Below, in pieces: positions 60,145 to 64,000 of a stretch of 64,000 bases of DNA. How positions within the stretch are numbered: the first letter of the stretch is position 1; each line of letters begins with the position of its first letter. Under the pieces are notes generated by a model, which was given only the letters and a program-made list of their open reading frames with translations, was not told where the DNA came from and searched no databases. This DNA comes from Valencia hispanica (Eukaryota; Chordata; Actinopteri; Cyprinodontiformes; Valenciidae), in NCBI GenBank assembly GCA_963556495.2, contig OY747716.1:33163818-33227817 (forward strand), in the 5' to 3' direction. The translations under genes were made by a program, and so were the position numbers.

Positions 60145-61677
60145 CAGGTGAAACTCAAACAAATACAATATTGTGCAAAATTTCATTTATTTCAGTAATT
60201 CAACTTAAAAGGGGAAACTAATATATGAGATAGACTTATTACATGCAAAGCTGGATATTTCAAGCCTTTATTTATTATAATTATGATTATGGCTTACAGC
60301 TTATGAAATCCCCAAATTCAAAATCTCAGAAAATTTGAATATTGTGAAAAGGTTAAATATTTTAGGCTAAAAGTGTCACACTCTAATCAGCTAATTAATC
60401 CAAAACATATACAAAGGGTTCCTGAGCCTTTAAATGGTCTATCAGTCTGGTTCAGTAGGAATCACAATCATGGGAAAGACTGCTGACATGACAGTTGTTC
60501 AGAAAACCATCATCGACACCCTCCTTAAGGAGGGAAAGCCTTAACAGATCATTGCAAAAGATGTTGGATGTTCCCAAAGTGCTGTATCAAAGCACATTAA
60601 TAGAAAGTTACGTGGAACGAAAAAGTGTGGAATAAAAAGGTGCACAAGCAGCAGGGATGACCGCAATCTGGAGATGATTGTCAGGAAAAGGCCATTCAAA
60701 AGTGTTGGGGGCCTTCACACGGAGTGGACTGAGGTTGGAGTTAGTCCATCAAGAGCCATCACACACACACAGATCCTGGACATGGGCTTCAAATGTCATA
60801 TTCCTCTTGTCAACCCACTTCTGAACAACAAAAAATGTCAGAAGCGTCTTGCCTGGGTTAAAGAAAAAAATAACTGCAAATTTTGCATCTCATTTGGAAC
60901 CCAAGGTCCCAGAATCTGGGGGAGGAATGGAGAGGCCCACAATCCAAGATGCTTGAAGTCCAGTGTGAAGTTTCCAGTGTTGATTTGGGGAGGCATGTTA
61001 TCTGTTGGGGTTGGTTCACTGTGCTTTATTAAGTCCGGAGTCAACGCAGCATCTACCAGGACATTTTGGAGCACTTGATGCTTTCTTCCGTAGACAAGCT
61101 TTATGGAGATGCTGACTTCATGTTCCAGCAGGACTTGGCAACTGCCCACACTAACAAAACCTGGTTCAATGACCACAGGATTACTGTGCTTGATTGGCCA
61201 GCAAACTCTGAATCTATGGGTTGTTGCCAAGAGAAAGATGAGAGACATTAAAACCGAACAATGCAGAAGAGCTGAAGGCCACTATTGAAGCATCCTGGTC
61301 TTCCACAACACCTCAGCAGTGCCACAGCCTGATAGCATGCATGCAATGCTGCATTGAGGCAGTAATTGATGCATGGGGGTTAAAACCAAGTACTCAGTAC
61401 ATACAGTATGCATGATTATACTTTTCAGAGGTCCAACATTTCTCTATTTAAAATTTTTGTTTTATCGATTTCATGTAATATTCAAATTTTCTGAGATTTT
61501 GAATTTAGTATTTTCAGAAGCTGTAGGCCAAAATCATCAAAAATATTACAAAAACGGCTTGAAATACCTTGCTTTGCATGTAATGAGTCCATCTCACAAA
61601 TCAGTTTCACCTTTTAAGCTGAATTACTGAAATAAAAGAACTTTTGCATGATGTTCTAATTTTTTAAGTTTCACCTG
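60145..61677 (+). mobile_element. Mariner/Tc1 transposon, 1.5 kb, inactive
   Basis: Starts CAGGTGAAACTCAAACAAAT after TA and ends with inverted AAGTTTCACCTG; the inverted repeats extend about 200 bases with substitutions (for example GAGATAGACTTATTACATGC against GAGATGGACTCATTACATGC). The right target dinucleotide is TT, not TA. A plus-strand transposase with stops fills the centre. Confidence 0.9.
60470..61290 (+). pseudogene. Mariner/Tc1 transposase pseudogene
   Basis: The plus strand reads GKTADMTVVQKTIIDTLLKE (helix-turn-helix start), then a stop, VGCSQSAVSKHINRKL, DDRNLEMIVRKRPFKSVGGL, and GFKCHIPLVNPLLNNKKCQK. The middle catalytic motif appears as FQQDLATAHTNKTWF. After VLDWPANS the expected [11 protein letters not shown] block is missing and the frame changes to LWVVAKRKMRDIKTEQ, so the third catalytic acid is lost by a small deletion. 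Several stops and frameshifts confirm inactivity. Confidence 0.88.
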
Positions 61678-61716
61678 TTTAATACGTTTCTTTAAAGTTA
61701 ACTGTAAGTAACTTAA

Positions 61717-62334
61717 AGGAGTCATGACCTGTAATTTTCACTTTTCCATGAGAAAAAATGTATGTTATGATTGCCTAACGATTATACACTGCCCGGGAAG
61801 CCGATATTTAAAAGTGAAGCGTTTGTTTACCCCTGGGTTCGTCAACCAGCCCACATGCACGCGCACTCAAATTTTAATTTCTGGCTGACTTGATGTCAAG
61901 TTGGCGCAGGATATACCATATATAGACATCGCAGACCTACCTATGCTGCAGGAAGCCCGCCCTCTCCCCCTCATATTCAGTCGAAATGGTAAGGCTGTTT
62001 TTATTGCTCTGCTGTGTGTAACAAACAGCAGCTAACTGGTAATGTGGCTATTGTATGCTAGCGTGAGTAGATATGGGTTAGATATGCTGAAGCGTTACCT
62101 GCGGTGTCAACCCCTCTCCTTCCTGCCACCAATCAACGCGCCCCTCATTTGCATTATTACAATGCCCGTCCACGACAGCCAAAGTATCGCATCAGATCTC
62201 GCGAGACACTAATGCCTTCAGAAATAAGGGTCAGAGGAGCTCTGTGTTTATTTTTTTCAAATTTTTTTTTTAGAAGGGCCTGAAAGACTATAATAGAGCG
62301 TGGGTATCCAAGATAATACTAGTTTATGACTCCT
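61717..62334. mobile_element. TTAA-flanked non-autonomous element (piggyBac-type)
   Basis: The perfect inverted ends TTAAAGGAGTCAT (61713-61725) and ATGACTCCTTTAA (62326-62338) each include the tetranucleotide TTAA, as expected for a piggyBac-like target duplication. The 618-base interior has no long open frame and is richer in CpG than its surroundings. The assignment rests on the termini alone. Confidence 0.75.
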
Positions 62335-62989
62335 TTAAATAAAATTACAATGCATCACTGATTCTAAGATGCAGGCATGGAACATCCCTAAAATGGGTAT
62401 GAATTAATATATGAGCAGAATGAAATATCCCATGAAAAATAGCTCCTGTTTGTACAGCAACAAAAAAAAGGTAAAACGACCAAAACTGCAAAAACATGAA
62501 ATGGCTAAGAGCCATAATGCCTGAGAGTCTTTGTGAGTTCTGATCTAAATGTAGTTGGTCTTTCTCTATATTTATCTAAGTAACAAAACCTATTATCATG
62601 AATCATACAAGTACTCCATAGAGTTAGTTTTACATTTCACTGGAAAACCACAACAAGCCATACCATCAATGTGAACAACTTAACTATAGCTTCATATCAG
62701 TTTAGTTAAACAACCTGCTCTGAACACATTATTCTTTTATCAACAGACTCTACAAGAATGTGTTTTTCTTTTAACTGCCTAAAACCACTTCTGACACACT
62801 AGTGTGAGCAGTACTGAGGGTAGAAACTCTACTCAGGGGTCAGTTTTTACAATACATGTATGTTTATTAAACCAAAAGCTGCAAGAACAACTTTTCACAT
62901 GTATTCCCTCATTCAACTCACCTTGAGAAGGAACCTTCACAAACAACATAAAAAAACAACAACCTGAGAGTGGAGTTGTCTTTTGGTTT

Positions 62990-63310
62990 TACCACACTTG
63001 AGTCACCCCGACACATGACAAACGCGTTCTGGCCCTGCTCCTGAATGTTTGAGTGGGCCTGTGATGGCGGGAGGGGGAAGATCTGCTCGAGTGCTCGGCT
63101 TCATCCTGATCTGGTGAGACTCTGTATCCCTGCTGCCTATATTTAGCGCTGTGGGAAATCCAATGATATTTATTTCCCTGGGCTCTATTCTCAGATCAGG
63201 ACCTACTGAAAGGAGCCGGCGATGGCGGTGATTGTTCTTAATTGGGTCAAGCTGTCTGGTAGTTTCTCCATCCACCCACTCACCCAGCTACTGTAGAAGA
63301 AAGAGCAGAG
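62990..63310. promoter_or_regulatory. Possible conserved non-coding element in DLGAP1 intron
   Basis: A stretch of complex, moderately GC-rich sequence without repeat features, in an AT-rich intron. It contains homeobox-type cores (TTAATTGGG at 63238-63246) and CCAATGATATTTATTTCCC (about 63159-63177). Open frames here resemble no protein. Conservation cannot be judged from one sequence. Confidence 0.25.
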
Positions 63311-64000
63311 GTGGAGTGCTGTGTTGAACTGAGCCCCTGGGGGCAGTGTTGTACAGGTCTTTACTTTCAGCTTGTAGTACTCCACTGTAAAATAGAGCAG
63401 CAAATTCTCAACAGCCCTGTGTTATTCTGGAGTAGTGGAGCCAGAAGAGACATAGTAAGGCCATACTTATAAGGTGAATGCTGCAGTTTAAACTAAGTGC
63501 ATTTAGTTTTTCTCTTTTAATTTATTCATAAAACATCCAATCTTACGATCAACATTCAATCTAAATTTAGAAAAATCTCATTTTTATTAATCTGAGCACG
63601 TTAATTCAGTGGAGTGAATTGTTTTTAAAAAGGAATATATTTAAAAGGCTTTTTATGCACCTTTACCAAGAGGTGCCAATAAATGCAGCTGGCACTGTGG
63701 GTAACTGCAAATATTGAAAATAAATGTATCAGAAAAGAGTAAATATTTGTTTTGCACTAAAACAAAATAGTATGACTACAGTTATTACATGAAGTTGGCT
63801 GTTTTCTATTTCAAGCATTTATTTAGCCTGTAAGATTTGAAGAAAAAAAACATAATCATGTTCTGATCTTCTGATGATCCAATTATAATGCTTAAGTATC
63901 CCCTGCATCATATTTTCTCTCTCCACAAACTACCGTACTTCGACAAAACAGCCCAATCTACCTCTGTTCGGCTGCTCCAAATCCAGCATCGCAGGGTACT

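Larger units (their letters stand above)
38047..64000 (-). other. DLGAP1: Large DLGAP1 intron (or upstream region), rest of window
   Basis: No further DLGAP1 exon was identified, although the N-terminal half (PSD-95 guanylate-kinase-binding repeats) must lie upstream on the minus strand. The stretch contains the mobile elements listed separately. The parts 38047-39610, 41170-45235, 45960-48880, 49115-54870, 55620-56725, 58320-59550 and 62340-64000 hold no gene I can support. GA- and purine-rich runs occur at 47113-47150, 50100-50200 and 50630-50660. Confidence 0.7.

Noticed and set aside
63003..63275. 90-codon minus-strand open frame
   Set aside because: No recognised similarity and no splice or start context; kept only as a possible non-coding element.
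63900..64000. Possible coding sequence at the right edge
   Set aside because: Open in some frames on both strands, but matches no DLGAP1 block I recognise and is cut by the window end.

Overview
The window looks like nuclear DNA of a ray-finned (teleost) fish. The genes are spliced with GT-AG introns, the background is AT-rich, and there are many Tc1/mariner relics, a tRNA-derived SINE, LINE 3' tails, a Harbinger-like element and TTAA-flanked elements of the kind common in teleosts. All similarity calls are from memory of protein families; no database search was run.

Three genes can be read. (1) OTUD1 is an intronless deubiquitinase on the minus strand (8299-9516). (2) TGIF1 is a TALE-homeodomain corepressor on the plus strand, with three coding exons (16434-16449, 19150-19379, 20757-21416) joining in frame to 301 residues. 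(3) The 3' part of DLGAP1 (SAPAP1/GKAP), a postsynaptic scaffold, lies on the minus strand. Six coding exons between 29671 and 38046 give the C-terminal 438 residues, ending in the PDZ ligand QTRL. Its 5' exons were not found and should lie beyond base 64000, so 38047-64000 is treated as one large intron. TGIF1 and DLGAP1 converge, as their human orthologues do on 18p11.31. OTUD1, on 10p in human, here sits head to head with TGIF1, about 6.9 kb from ATG to ATG.

Layout: 1-8298 is intergenic, with a CpG-rich promoter-like segment at 3940-4300 and the likely OTUD1 3' UTR at its right end. OTUD1 and its GC-rich upstream region fill 8299-9740. A transposon-rich spacer occupies 9741-16080: Tc1 relic, LINE tail, GCCTT/GCCGT microsatellite, a well-preserved 1.2-kb Tc1 element with 214-bp inverted repeats, an AAAG tract and another Tc1 relic. 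TGIF1 spans 16081-22340. The spacer from 22340 to 29670 holds a dispersed repeat family, a 206-bp MITE and a Tc1 relic. DLGAP1 fills the rest, and its introns carry further Tc1 relics, a SINE, a LINE fragment, nested insertions and a 1.5-kb mariner/Tc1 element near 60-61.7 kb.

Functionally, OTUD1 (reported to stabilise SMAD7) and TGIF1 (SMAD2/3 corepressor) both restrain TGF-beta signalling, so their head-to-head linkage is the most suggestive gene-level observation. DLGAP1 links PSD-95 to Shank at synapses and is functionally unrelated. I found no bacterial-type system, CRISPR array, virus-derived gene or clearly new protein family. The unusual material is mainly in mobile-element structure and in a few splice, start-site and promoter details.
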